Below are positions 8,399-16,304 of a stretch of DNA of 64,000 nt, one piece after another. How positions within the stretch are numbered: the first letter of the stretch is position 1; each line of letters starts with the position of its first letter. Position numbers and translations under genes: made by a program. The notes beneath the pieces are model-generated. The model had not been told where the DNA came from. It made no database searches and worked only from the letters and a program-made list of their open reading frames with translations. This stretch comes from Lentzea sp. NBRC 102530 (GTDB taxonomy: Bacteria; Actinomycetota; Actinomycetes; Mycobacteriales; Pseudonocardiaceae): contig NZ_BSTF01000003.1 in assembly GCF_030269365.1 (NCBI RefSeq), forward strand, positions 1-64,000. The letters run 5' to 3'.

Positions 8399-8743
8399 CT
8401 ACGGCGTCCACAGGATCGGCCCAGTCGCCTTCACGAGCCGAGGCGCGAGCCGATCGCCAGGAACAGGAACGCTCAGCAACTCCTGAACCACGTGCGTCAG
8501 GGAACCCGTGCGCTCCCACACGATGCCGGGCGGCTCATCCCCATCGGTGCGCAACGCCATCGCGTCGTCCTCGTCGCGAACGCGGACAGCGTCGATCCAT
8601 CCACCCGGCCAGACCCTGTAGCCATCGACCTGTGTCGGCACTCCCTCGACCGCGTCGCGGTGGACGAAACTCCAGCCTGCGTCTCTGATCGCGATGAGCG
8701 CAGCGAGCACGGGAAAGGCACGGATCGCCGCGTCGTCATTCAT
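8399..8743 (-). CDS. Hypothetical protein, 114 residues, coupled to the TauD-type oxygenase
   Basis: I do not recognise a domain. The protein is soluble, acidic and has several Trp residues (DGYRVWPGGWIDAVRVRDED, PPGIVWERTGSL). Its ATG overlaps the stop of the upstream oxygenase by 4 bases (ATGA), so the two are translationally coupled and probably work together. Both are cargo of the tRNA-Thr element. Confidence 0.65.
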   Translation of the reverse strand: MNDDAAIRAFPVLAALIAIRDAGWSFVHRDAVEGVPTQVDGYRVWPGGWIDAVRVRDEDDAMALRTDGDEPPGIVWERTGSLTHVVQELLSVPVPGDRLAPRLVKATGPILWTP

Positions 8744-9483
8744 GCGGCATCACTCGACGCCCGGACGCGAACACCAGTCGCCACAACCAGTTCCGGCAAC
8801 GGATCGCCGTTCACGCGGTGAACCACGCGCTGTCCGGTGAAGGCCCGTCGACCGTGCAACCAGCGGTGATTGTCCAGGACGTAGCCCTGCCCGGCAGTGA
8901 GCCTGAACTCGAACGCATGGCGGTCGATCGCGGCCCTCAGCACTGGAATCCAGCGGTCGACCTCGGGCGCGAACTGAGCAAGCTCGTCGAGCCGAAGTCT
9001 GACAGCGATCCGGCCGCCGCCGTTGTCGCTGAAGATCGAGCTGAGGTACCCGGCCGCGCCGCCGAACAAGACGGAGCGCGGAGTACTCAAGGCGGTGAGC
9101 GCTTCAGGCTCCGACTCGGCGAGATCGTCGTACACGGCCTGGCCGTCGATGAGCACGCACTCGCCGCCGGTTGTCGCTGCCTGCGTACAGCTCATCATCA
9201 GCAGCGCGGGCGGATGCGGAACGCCCGAGCGATCGGTGTGCGGGTTGAGCGCACAAGCGCTGAAGCCTGCGAACCCACTGCGCACGATGGACTCGCCGAG
9301 GTCAGCGATCGTGGTGACGCCGTCAGGTCCGCTGTCGCGATGCGGAACGACTATGGCGATCGACTGCGCGAGCCTCAGCAGGTCCTCGGGGCCGTCGAGA
9401 CCGTCGACTACAGCGAGTCCCTGCTCGGCGATCAGCCCGACCAGGTTGGCGGAGTCCGCGTTGACGCGATACGGCTCGATCAT
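8740..9483 (-). CDS. TauD/TfdA-family Fe(II)/2-oxoglutarate oxygenase
   Basis: 247 residues from the ATG at 9483, preceded by GGGAGG. The 2-His-1-carboxylate facial triad is visible: LNPHTDRSG gives His and Asp, and DNHRWLHGRRAF supplies the distal His followed by the Arg that binds 2-oxoglutarate. Such enzymes hydroxylate or desaturate small molecules, or free amino acids in biosynthetic clusters. No substrate can be assigned. The following 114-residue gene overlaps it; a divergent Nudix gene begins 162 bases away. Confidence 0.85.
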   Translation of the reverse strand: MIEPYRVNADSANLVGLIAEQGLAVVDGLDGPEDLLRLAQSIAIVVPHRDSGPDGVTTIADLGESIVRSGFAGFSACALNPHTDRSGVPHPPALLMMSCTQAATTGGECVLIDGQAVYDDLAESEPEALTALSTPRSVLFGGAAGYLSSIFSDNGGGRIAVRLRLDELAQFAPEVDRWIPVLRAAIDRHAFEFRLTAGQGYVLDNHRWLHGRRAFTGQRVVHRVNGDPLPELVVATGVRVRASSDAA

Positions 9484-9645
9484 GGCGTCTACCTCCCGAA
9501 ACGACTCGTCTACGGGATCAGCAGAACGCTGTTCTGTCCACCACGTCCAGTGACAGGTTGTCAACACCGCGCTGCCTCGGCATGGTGGGTTCCGGTGCTA
9601 CTTTGCCGTTGAGCAGCCTGCCCGCGAATCACGGAGGACACCTCG

Positions 9646-10059
9646 ATGAGTCAGCTTGCCTACCCCGTCTCGATCAAGGGCGTGGTGGTCCGCGACGGCA
9701 AGGTGTTGCTGCTGAAGAACGAGCGCGAGGAGTGGGAACTACCGGGCGGCCGCATCGAGCCCGGAGAGACGCCGGAAGAGTGCGTTGCCCGCGAGATCAC
9801 CGAAGAGACGCAGTGGAAGGTGACGACCGGGCCGATCCTCGACACGTGGATGTACTACATCAACGTTGCCGAGAAGAACGTGTTCATCGTGACCTACGGA
9901 TGCCACCCGGTCGGCGATAGCGAGCCCGTGCTTTCCCACGAGCACAAGGAAATCGGCCTGTTCGCCGAGGACGAAGTATCCGGCTTGAACATGCCCGAGG
10001 GCTACAAGCGCTCGATTGCGACGTGGTTCGAGCGACTGCGCGCGAACGCGGTTAGGTAA
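9646..10059 (+). CDS. Nudix hydrolase
   Basis: 137 residues. The Nudix box starts GGRIEPGETPEECVAREI and continues TEET, a full match to GX5EX7REUXEEXGU except for the last two positions. Such enzymes cleave nucleoside-diphosphate-X compounds; the substrate is unknown. It starts after GGAGGACACCTCG and is followed 3 bases later by the XRE/TPR regulator gene, so the two form an operon in the element. Confidence 0.88.
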   Translation: MSQLAYPVSIKGVVVRDGKVLLLKNEREEWELPGGRIEPGETPEECVAREITEETQWKVTTGPILDTWMYYINVAEKNVFIVTYGCHPVGDSEPVLSHEHKEIGLFAEDEVSGLNMPEGYKRSIATWFERLRANAVR

Positions 10060-10062
10060 GCC

Positions 10063-11325
10063 ATGACGGGCGGACGGTGTGACGCGTGTGGAGCCGAACT
10101 CAGTCGGCTCGCCGTCGAGCCGATCTGTCCCACCTGTCACGCCAGTGCGCGTCACGTCGCCCCGGTCGTTCCAACTCGTCGACTCATGCCCGCCGTGTGG
10201 TTGTGGTCAGCGCCAGAAGCAACCGCGGCCCTCAGGAGTCGTGACCTGGCAACGATCCTGCGGGTGTACCGCAGGCTGAACAAGCTCAGCCAGGAACGGC
10301 TCGCCGCACTGCTCGGCTACGACAAGACCTACGTGTCGATGATCGAGACCGGTCGCCGGAACATCAGCGATGTAGCCACGCGCCGGCACATCGCCCGGAC
10401 GCTCGGACTCCCGATGCACGCGCTTGGCGTGACCGACAATGACGATGCCGACTTCGCGGCGATGATCCAGTTCGGTGACTCGACCATCCGACTTGCTGAG
10501 ATCGCCCGCCAGGCCGGTCGGGCAGTCGATGCGGTCAACGAACTGTGGCCGCTGGTGGCTCGGCTTGAGGCACGAGCCGCTGAGGGGCGAGCCGAACGAG
10601 ACACGATGATCCTGCTCGGGCAGGGCCGTGCCGCGCTCGGTGTATCGCTCGGCACGGTGCTGCCCGAGGAGCGGCTGACGGCTGCTGCCCGCTGGACGGG
10701 CAAGGCACTGGTGATCGCCGAACGCCTCGGCGACCGGGCGTTCCTTGCTCACGCGCTCCGAATGCACGGGAACGAACTGCGCAAGGCTGACCACGTCGGC
10801 GCAGCAATCGCTCGACTCAGCCGAGCTGTTGCTGTGTCCGAGGATCGGGAAGGGCAGGGAGCCGCGTTCGCGCTTCTCGCTCGTGCGGCAGGCGAACACC
10901 GCGACCCCGACCTGTTCGACCTCGCGATCAACGGGTATCGCGAACGACTCGACCACGGTGGCGGTCGAAGCATGTTGTTCAACCCGTTCACCTTCCGGGA
11001 GATCGAGCTACGCGGCCTGGTCGCGACCGGTCGAACTGCGGCCGCTGCGCGCGTCATGCAGGCGGGGCAACCCGATGCCGCACCCGTGGCGCCGCAGTGG
11101 CACATCATCGAGCGCGTAACCGCTGGCAAGGTTCTGCTCGCCGCCCGGCAACGGGATGGCGCCGAGGCGTCATTGCGCGCCGCGCTCTTGGCGGCCGAGG
11201 TACACCGACTGCCCCACCAGATTCAACGCACGATCCGTGCTGCGAAAGCTGGCAAGTTGTCCCAGGTCGAGGTCGAAGGCCTTGCCGCCCTCCAGCGATT
11301 GAACGACTTGCTGACGGTTCGATAG
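10063..11325 (+). CDS. XRE-type regulator with N-terminal zinc-ribbon-like motif and TPR-like C-terminus
   Basis: 420 residues. Residues 6-27 hold CDACGAEL...CPTC, a four-cysteine zinc-ribbon pattern. Residues 60-120 are an XRE helix-turn-helix: YRRLNKLSQERLAALLGYDK then YVSMIETGRRNISDVATRRH. The remaining ~290 residues are alpha-helical with TPR-like repeats (AEIARQAGRAVDAVNELWPL, GDRAFLAHALRMHGNELRKA). The layout resembles peptide-sensing or secondary-metabolite regulators. It probably regulates the element's cargo. Confidence 0.8.
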   Translation: MTGGRCDACGAELSRLAVEPICPTCHASARHVAPVVPTRRLMPAVWLWSAPEATAALRSRDLATILRVYRRLNKLSQERLAALLGYDKTYVSMIETGRRNISDVATRRHIARTLGLPMHALGVTDNDDADFAAMIQFGDSTIRLAEIARQAGRAVDAVNELWPLVARLEARAAEGRAERDTMILLGQGRAALGVSLGTVLPEERLTAAARWTGKALVIAERLGDRAFLAHALRMHGNELRKADHVGAAIARLSRAVAVSEDREGQGAAFALLARAAGEHRDPDLFDLAINGYRERLDHGGGRSMLFNPFTFREIELRGLVATGRTAAAARVMQAGQPDAAPVAPQWHIIERVTAGKVLLAARQRDGAEASLRAALLAAEVHRLPHQIQRTIRAAKAGKLSQVEVEGLAALQRLNDLLTVR

Positions 11326-11522
11326 GCACGACGCGGCCACGCGCCCGCGTCTCCTAGAACCCCAGCACAGATAGCTGCTCTGAGATCTCCCAGTTCCGTA
11401 CACACCGCGAGCAGCTATGACGTACCGGTGCGCAGATTCATCCGCTGTGGGTCACCCCCCACCCCGGTCAGAGCTGTGTCGGCGCGGCATAGACGGCTTG
11501 CGGAGTGGCATGATCCGATGCC

Positions 11523-12597
11523 ATGCCAGCCGCCACACCACCAGATCGCGCAAGCGGAGCCACGCCAGAGCGTCCCAGAGCACCGCAGTCAACTAGGAGC
11601 CTGGTTCTTACTGCGGCAACATTGATGACGATTGTGGTCATCCTCGTCATCGTCGCGCAGGTCTGGACCAAAGAGCCATCTGCCGCGAACTGGATCAACG
11701 GCATTGCCGCAACACTTTCAGGACTAAACGTTGCGCTCACGTTCTTCATCCTGCGAGCCGCACTAGGGCAACTCGATATTCTCCATCAAGACATGAACAA
11801 CCAGGAGGATCGACATCGCGAGGCATTGCAAGCTCAAGAGCAGCGCAGAGTCGAAGAAGCGGAGCAGGCACAGGCCGAGCTAGCCCGCCAGGAAAGGCGG
11901 CACACGGACGAGTCTGGTCGCGCACAGGCACAACTTGCCAACGCACAAGCACAACTAGCACTACAAACGAGCTCGGTACAGATCGCACAAGCCAGCGCTA
12001 CAAGCACAACGGGAAGCAGCGAGAACACGCCTAGACCTGACCGCCCCTCGCTGCTCTATCGAACTCACGAGCGCACTAGTCAACCTGTACCGACAGGGAA
12101 GCCAAGAACCACAACAAGTCCAAGACGAGGACCTCAAGCTAGACGAGGACGTCAACAAGCAATATCTAGAGGTTATTCTCACCTTTACCATCAAGAACTG
12201 GGGCCGCGAGCCGGTCATATATTCCCTGGGAAGCCCCTGGGAAAACACCGGATCCCACATCCTATATCCAGAGGTCCCGCAGAACCTCTGGTGGAAGTAC
12301 AGGACCTCTGTCGATCACTGGATGCGAATAGCCGAAGGGCAAGCCAGCATTTACCGAAGCGAGGAAAAGCCGGACGGTCCTCCAAATCTGATCACGCTGC
12401 TGGTTCCAGTCAATAACCTCGACAACACCGTGAACGACATGCATCGATGGGACTCGTACATCATGCCGATAACCGTCAATCGCCTGAGCGTGGTGGCGCA
12501 CCCAGGATCGAACATATTGAGGACCGCCCGGAAGATTACCTATTTTGAGCGGGAGTGGATACCTCTCCGGGAAGAGAAGGCGTCGCCATCGACTTAG
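11523..12597 (+). pseudogene. Two-TM coiled-coil protein, broken by one frameshift
   Basis: Frame 1 (from ATG 11523) encodes two membrane segments (LVLTAATLMTIVVILVIVAQ and IAATLSGLNVALTFFILRAA), then a Gln/Glu/Ala-rich coiled coil. Near 11990-12010 the coding character switches to the +1 frame. That frame reads REAARTRLDLTAPRCSIEL, then VNKQYLEVILTFTIKNWGRE and on to a stop at 12597, giving a coherent C-terminal domain. One extra base would explain this, as a real mutation or a sequencing error. Without it the protein would be about 357 residues. GC is clearly lower than in neighbouring genes, in keeping with recent acquisition. Function unknown. Confidence 0.65.
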
Positions 12598-12681
12598 GCC
12601 CGTCCGCGACACCTACACAGAGAAGCCTCGGGGCCGCCCCTCGTGCGCGCGAGACTGTTGGCGACCGGTCGAAACGGTCGC

Positions 12682-12753
12682 GTTCGGATCACCATTGCTC
12701 ATTCGGATCAGCTCTCGGGACGTGATCCGAACGGTCTGAATGGTGATCCGGAC
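12682..12753. repeat. Four copies of a 10-base repeat, two direct and two inverted
   Basis: GTTCGGATCA (12682-12691) and ATTCGGATCA (12701-12710) are followed by TGATCCGAAC (12723-12732) and TGATCCGGAC (12744-12753), the same motif on the other strand. The outer pair extends to a 12-base perfect inverted repeat, CGGATCACCATT (12685-12696) with 12739-12750. The block lies just past the stop of the replication-ATPase remnant. It could be an iteron-like binding region, a regulator operator or a stem-loop terminator. Confidence 0.6.
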
Positions 12754-12761
12754 GGCTAGGG

Positions 12762-13440
12762 CTACAAGTCGAGCGTCCACACCGAGCCCTGCCCGAAGCC
12801 CTGCCGGGTAGTCGCGATGCCCGCGCGCTTGCGGGCACGCTTGAGCGTCGCCTCGGCGATCCCGTCGGCTCGTGCGGCCCGAAGAATGTCGGAAGCCTTC
12901 GCGCTGCCGCCCTGCTGAATCAGGTAATCCCGCAACCACGAGACGGCCTCGTCCCGCTCCGACCGGGCCTCGGGATCGCTGCCAGACTCAGCGAGAATGT
13001 CGCGCACGTTGCGCTCAGTTTCGCCGACCATCACCAGTCGCCCGACCTCGGCAGGACCATCGTCGGTCTCGATCACATGGGACTCGATGCGATATCCAAG
13101 CGAAGGCAGATCGAGACGCCCGAGGTTGTTCTTCGCCTGGCTGATCACGCACGAGCCGTCCTCGCTGTCATCGTCGCGGGCGACAGCGAGCACAGCACGG
13201 GCGACGGCAGAGAACGCTCGGCTTCCGGTGATCAGGTTCAACGGGTCAGGACTCGCCGACTTGTTGAAGTGAGCGAGCCCGATCACTGCACATCCGGTGC
13301 GATCTGCCATGCGCACCAACGGTTCCAGTGCCAACCGCAACTCGCGGTCCCGGTGCGTGTCGATCCCGGAGGCGATCGCCGACAACAACGGATCGAGCAC
13401 GAGCAAGCCGACACCTCGGGCGGTGATCTCGTCGCCGAGC
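12762..13440 (-). pseudogene. RepA-like AAA/RecA-type ATPase, 5'-truncated
   Basis: The recognisable part begins near [20 protein letters not shown] (Walker B-like) and continues [16 protein letters not shown], then LITGSRAFSAVARAVLAVAR, as in plasmid/AICE RepA or DnaB-like ATPases encoded with Prim-Pol domains. The C-terminus is a small winged-helix-like domain (SAKASDILRAARADGIAEA). The Walker A half is missing: upstream of about 13440 the frame runs into antisense of the integrase remnant. The gene therefore lost its start in a deletion. Confidence 0.75.
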
Positions 13441-13830
13441 CGCGTGTTCACCGAGCCCAACGGGACGCTGCTACACCCAGGCAAGGTGTCCGAGGCGTTC
13501 GAGAAGATCGTGCGGACGTCGAGCCTGCCGCCGATCCGGCTGCACGACCTGCGGCACGGTGCCGCAACGCTCGCACTCGCGGGCGGTGCCGACATGAAGA
13601 CCGTGCAGGAGATGCTCGGTCACTCGTCCATCACGATCACGTCGGACATCTACACGAGCGTTCTCCCCGAGGTCGCTCACCGGGCCGCCGAAGCAGCGGC
13701 CAAGCTCGTCCCGCGCAGGTCCACCGGAACCGATGGGCACACTTCGGGCACACACGAGGCCCCGAGCAGTGCAGCTCTACAACTCGTCACGGACCTGGGC
13801 AAAAGGAAAGACCCAGGTCAGGAAGCCTGA
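13441..13830 (+). pseudogene. Tyrosine-recombinase integrase, C-terminal piece
   Basis: From [20 protein letters not shown] the frame continues with box II of tyrosine integrases: [20 protein letters not shown] (His-x-x-Arg) and [20 protein letters not shown] (His and the nucleophile Tyr). The N-terminal arm-binding and core-binding domains and the first catalytic Arg are absent. The sequence to the left is the antisense of the ATPase remnant. The stop lies inside the hairpin before the right att copy, as for an integrase at the end of its element. Confidence 0.85.
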
Positions 13831-13840
13831 CCTGGGTCTT
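13808..13840. terminator. 15-bp hairpin between integrase remnant and tRNA-Thr
   Basis: AAGACCCAGGTCAGG (13808-13822) and its perfect complement (13826-13840) enclose a 3-base loop. It overlaps the integrase stop codon and abuts the att repeat. On the minus strand it follows the tRNA, so the element brought a replacement terminator for the tRNA gene it invaded. Confidence 0.75.
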
Positions 13841-13841
13841 A

Positions 13842-13892
13842 TCTCACCGAGCCGCCTATCGGAATCGAACCGATGACCTGCTCATTACGAGT
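13842..13892. repeat. Right att copy within tRNA-Thr
   Basis: Identical over 51 bases to 8063-8113; the identity stops on both sides (TA versus CG on the left, GAGCC versus TCCCT on the right). This copy restores the 3' end of the intact tRNA gene. Confidence 0.9.
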
Positions 13893-13923
13893 GAGCCGCT
13901 CTGGCCGACTGAGCTAAGGCGGC
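13850..13923 (-). tRNA. tRNA-Thr (anticodon CGT)
   Basis: The minus strand folds as a 74-base cloverleaf. Acceptor stem GCCGCCT pairs with AGGCGGC, followed by discriminator T. The D arm starts at TAGCTCAGTCGGCC. The anticodon arm is GCTCA / CTCGTAA / TGAGC, and the T arm contains GGTTCGATTCC. Anticodon CGT reads the Thr codon ACG. CCA is not encoded. The gene is the integration site of the element to its left, and its 3' part was supplied by the element. Confidence 0.95.
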
Positions 13924-14032
13924 GAGACGCGATAACTATAACCGACCCGCAAGCGCGTTACTCACGGGGGTCCCTCTCGTTGTACGGACAGTGACCGAGG
14001 TCACCACCTCCCCACCGTCGAGGAGTGCTCCG

Positions 14033-15406
14033 ATGCGCCGTTCGTTGTCCGTGCCGCTGGCTGGGTTGCTGCTCGCGCTCGTCGCGACGCCCGCGCTCGC
14101 GCAGCCCCCGACCACTCCGGTGCCGGGGCCGCGCGATCCGAACCAGCCGCCGGCGTCGGCGCCGAACGGGCCCCAGCCCCTCGGGCACGCGGTCGGGGAC
14201 GCGGGGACCGGGTTGAGCGTGCTGCGGCTCGGGCCGCAGGGGGTGCCCACGAACACGATCCTGCCGGGGTTCGGGGACCAGTTGCCGAAGCAGTCGGTGA
14301 CCGAGTTCGGGTTGGGGCTGGCGAGCGCGCAGGTCAACACCGAGGCGTTCCTCGCGACGGAACGGGTGGTGACGCAGGCCAACCCGTTCGGGTTCGCGGT
14401 GGCCGGGCGGGCGCCGCAGACGCCGGGGACGTTGGTGCAGACGGCGATTCCGGACAACCCCCAGCCGACCAACGGCGGGTTGCCGATTCCGGAGACGCCA
14501 CTCGCGAAGCTCAGGGCGTTGAACGGCAGCGTGCAGGCCCGGTGGGACGAGAAGGTCGGGCCGTGCGTGAGTCCGCTGGCCACGGCCAAGACGTCGTTGG
14601 CCGGGCTGGAGGTGCTCAGCGCGTTGCCGGCCGAGGTGCCGTTGCCGGTGAAGACGAGTCTGATCAGCGTTCCCGACACGTTCGAGGCGAGCTCGGTGGT
14701 CAAGCTCGTGGACCTGCCCGGCAGCAGGAACAAGGCAGTCGAGTCGACGTCGACGATGCGGGCGGTCAGCGTGGAGCTGGCCGGTGGCATCAAGATCGAC
14801 GTGGTCACGCCGCCGACGCTGACGGCCACCGCCACCGGGGACGAGAAGACCTCGAAGATCACGTACTCCGCGCCGGTGCTCAAGGTCAGCCAGAACGGCA
14901 AGGAGCTCGGCACGCTCGACGCCGCGCACCCCGCGTTGGACATCCCGCTGTTGCTGGACCTGGTGGTCGTGAAGCTGCAGATCGCCGGGTTGAACGAGAA
15001 GAAGGCCGCGTTCACGGGCAACGGGTTCAGCGGGTTCCAGCTCGGGGCCACGGCGCGGATGCTCGACGTGCAGCTGCTGCCGACGGACAAGCTGAAGCTG
15101 CCGAGCCTGCCGGCGGCGCTCGCGCAGATCTCGCTGGGCGAGCAGATCGTGCGGGCCGCGGCGCCGCAGGGCGGCGTCGTGTGCGGGACGTCGCAGCCGC
15201 CGCAGACCACCGTGCCGCAGCAGCCCGGCGCGCCGGCCGCGCCGCCCAAGGGTGCACCGCCGCTGGCCTACACCAACGCCGCGTACAACTCGATCCCGTT
15301 GTTCTGGACGGGAACGGCGTTGCTGCTCGCGGGTGTCGTGATCTTCGCGGCGCTGCCGTCGCGGCGGCGGTCCGAGGTAGCGGAGCCGTCCCAGCTGCCG
15401 GACTGA
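14033..15406 (+). CDS. Secreted, C-terminally membrane-anchored protein of unknown function
   Basis: 457 residues. The start at 14033 has GAGGAG 9 bases upstream and gives a clean signal peptide (MRRSLSVPLAGLLLALVATP, cleavage after ALA). A Pro/Asn-rich segment follows, then a beta-rich body (SVELAGGIKIDVVTPPTLTA). A second Pro-rich linker leads to a C-terminal membrane helix (TGTALLLAGVVIFAALPSRR). I do not recognise the family. The layout suggests a cell-surface protein held by its C-terminal anchor. It is the first gene after the tRNA-Thr site. Confidence 0.7.
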   Translation: MRRSLSVPLAGLLLALVATPALAQPPTTPVPGPRDPNQPPASAPNGPQPLGHAVGDAGTGLSVLRLGPQGVPTNTILPGFGDQLPKQSVTEFGLGLASAQVNTEAFLATERVVTQANPFGFAVAGRAPQTPGTLVQTAIPDNPQPTNGGLPIPETPLAKLRALNGSVQARWDEKVGPCVSPLATAKTSLAGLEVLSALPAEVPLPVKTSLISVPDTFEASSVVKLVDLPGSRNKAVESTSTMRAVSVELAGGIKIDVVTPPTLTATATGDEKTSKITYSAPVLKVSQNGKELGTLDAAHPALDIPLLLDLVVVKLQIAGLNEKKAAFTGNGFSGFQLGATARMLDVQLLPTDKLKLPSLPAALAQISLGEQIVRAAAPQGGVVCGTSQPPQTTVPQQPGAPAAPPKGAPPLAYTNAAYNSIPLFWTGTALLLAGVVIFAALPSRRRSEVAEPSQLPD

Positions 15407-15411
15407 GGGTT

Positions 15412-15437
15412 GTTCCGGCTGGCGGAACGTAGTTCCA
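15412..15437. promoter_or_regulatory. IclR-type operator upstream of kduI
   Basis: GGAACGTAGTTCC (15424-15436) is a 5-3-5 palindrome, and CGGAACGTAGTTCCA (15423-15437) has the geometry TGGAANNNNNTTCCA of classical IclR sites. It shares its left arm with a second palindrome, GTTCCG-N5-CGGAAC (15412-15428). It lies 40-65 bases before kduI, whose operon ends with an iclR-type gene. Confidence 0.55.
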
Positions 15438-15476
15438 TGCGGAGAGCCATTCCGCCGCCAGATCGGAAGGCACGCA

Positions 15477-16304
15477 ATGCAGGTCAGGCACTCGACCAAC
15501 CCGGCCCAGCTGCCGGGCTTCGACACGGAGGGACTGCGGCGGCACTACCTCGTCGACGACCTCTTCGCACCGGGCGAGATCCGGACCGTCTACACGCACG
15601 AGGACCGCATCGTGCTGGGCGGAGCGACCCCGCGACCGGGCGGGCCGCTGAGGTTGGAAAGCGCTTCCCCCCTGCGTTCGCAGCACTTCCTCGAACGGCG
15701 CGAGCTCGCCGTCGTCGCCGTCCGGGGCAGCGGGACGATCACCGTGGACGGAGTCGCGCACGAACTCGGCACGCGCGACTGCCTCTACGTCGGACAGGGC
15801 TCGCAGGACGTCGAGTTCCACGCGTCCGGTGAGGACACCCGCTTCTACCTGTTCTCCACGCCCTCGCACGCCCCGCACCCCACGGCCGTCGCACGCTACG
15901 ACGAGGTCGACGTGCTGGACGCGGGCGACCAGAGCACCGCGAACCGCCGGGAGATCCGCAAGTTCGTGCACGCCGACGGCATCCGCTCGTCGCAGCTGGT
16001 GCTCGGCGTGACGTCGCTCAAGCCGGGCAGCGTCTGGAACACCATGCCGCCGCACACGCACGACCGGCGCACCGAGTGCTACCTCTACTTCGACCTGCCG
16101 GAGGAGCACCGCGTCGTCCACCTGTGCGGGGATCCGCAGAACACGCGGAACATCGTGGTGCGCAACGAAGAAGCGGTGATCTCCCCGTCCTGGTCCGTCC
16201 ACAGTGGAGCAGGTACGCACTCGTACGCGTTCGTCTGGGCGATGGGCGGCGAGAACCAGGCCTACGACGACATGGACCAGGTCGCCGTGACGGAGCTGCG
16301 ATGA
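15477..16304 (+). CDS. kduI: 5-dehydro-4-deoxy-D-glucuronate isomerase
   Basis: 275 residues, the usual KduI length. It has double cupin folds, with the metal site in WNTMPPHTHDRRTECYLYFD, and the typical end GENQAYDDMDQVAVTELR. KduI converts 5-keto-4-deoxyuronate to 2,5-diketo-3-deoxygluconate in breakdown of unsaturated uronates from pectin or glycosaminoglycans. It is first in a three-gene operon; its stop overlaps the kduD start by 4 bases. Confidence 0.93.
   Translation: MQVRHSTNPAQLPGFDTEGLRRHYLVDDLFAPGEIRTVYTHEDRIVLGGATPRPGGPLRLESASPLRSQHFLERRELAVVAVRGSGTITVDGVAHELGTRDCLYVGQGSQDVEFHASGEDTRFYLFSTPSHAPHPTAVARYDEVDVLDAGDQSTANRREIRKFVHADGIRSSQLVLGVTSLKPGSVWNTMPPHTHDRRTECYLYFDLPEEHRVVHLCGDPQNTRNIVVRNEEAVISPSWSVHSGAGTHSYAFVWAMGGENQAYDDMDQVAVTELR

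Larger units (their letters stand above)
8063..13892. mobile_element. Degenerate integrative element in tRNA-Thr(CGT)
   Basis: Two identical 51-bp copies of the tRNA 3' end stand 5,779 bases apart. Inside are a tyrosine-integrase C-terminal piece next to the right att copy, a piece of a replication-type ATPase, cargo genes unrelated to the surrounding backbone, and a stretch with visibly lower GC (about 11.5-12.6 kb). This is the layout of an actinomycete integrative element (AICE or similar) whose integrase, excisionase and replication genes have been partly deleted. It should no longer move by itself. Confidence 0.85.

Noticed and set aside
13297-13440. N-terminal part of the integrase open frame
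   Set aside because: This stretch is the antisense of the ATPase remnant; integrase-like sequence starts only at RVFTEPNG.
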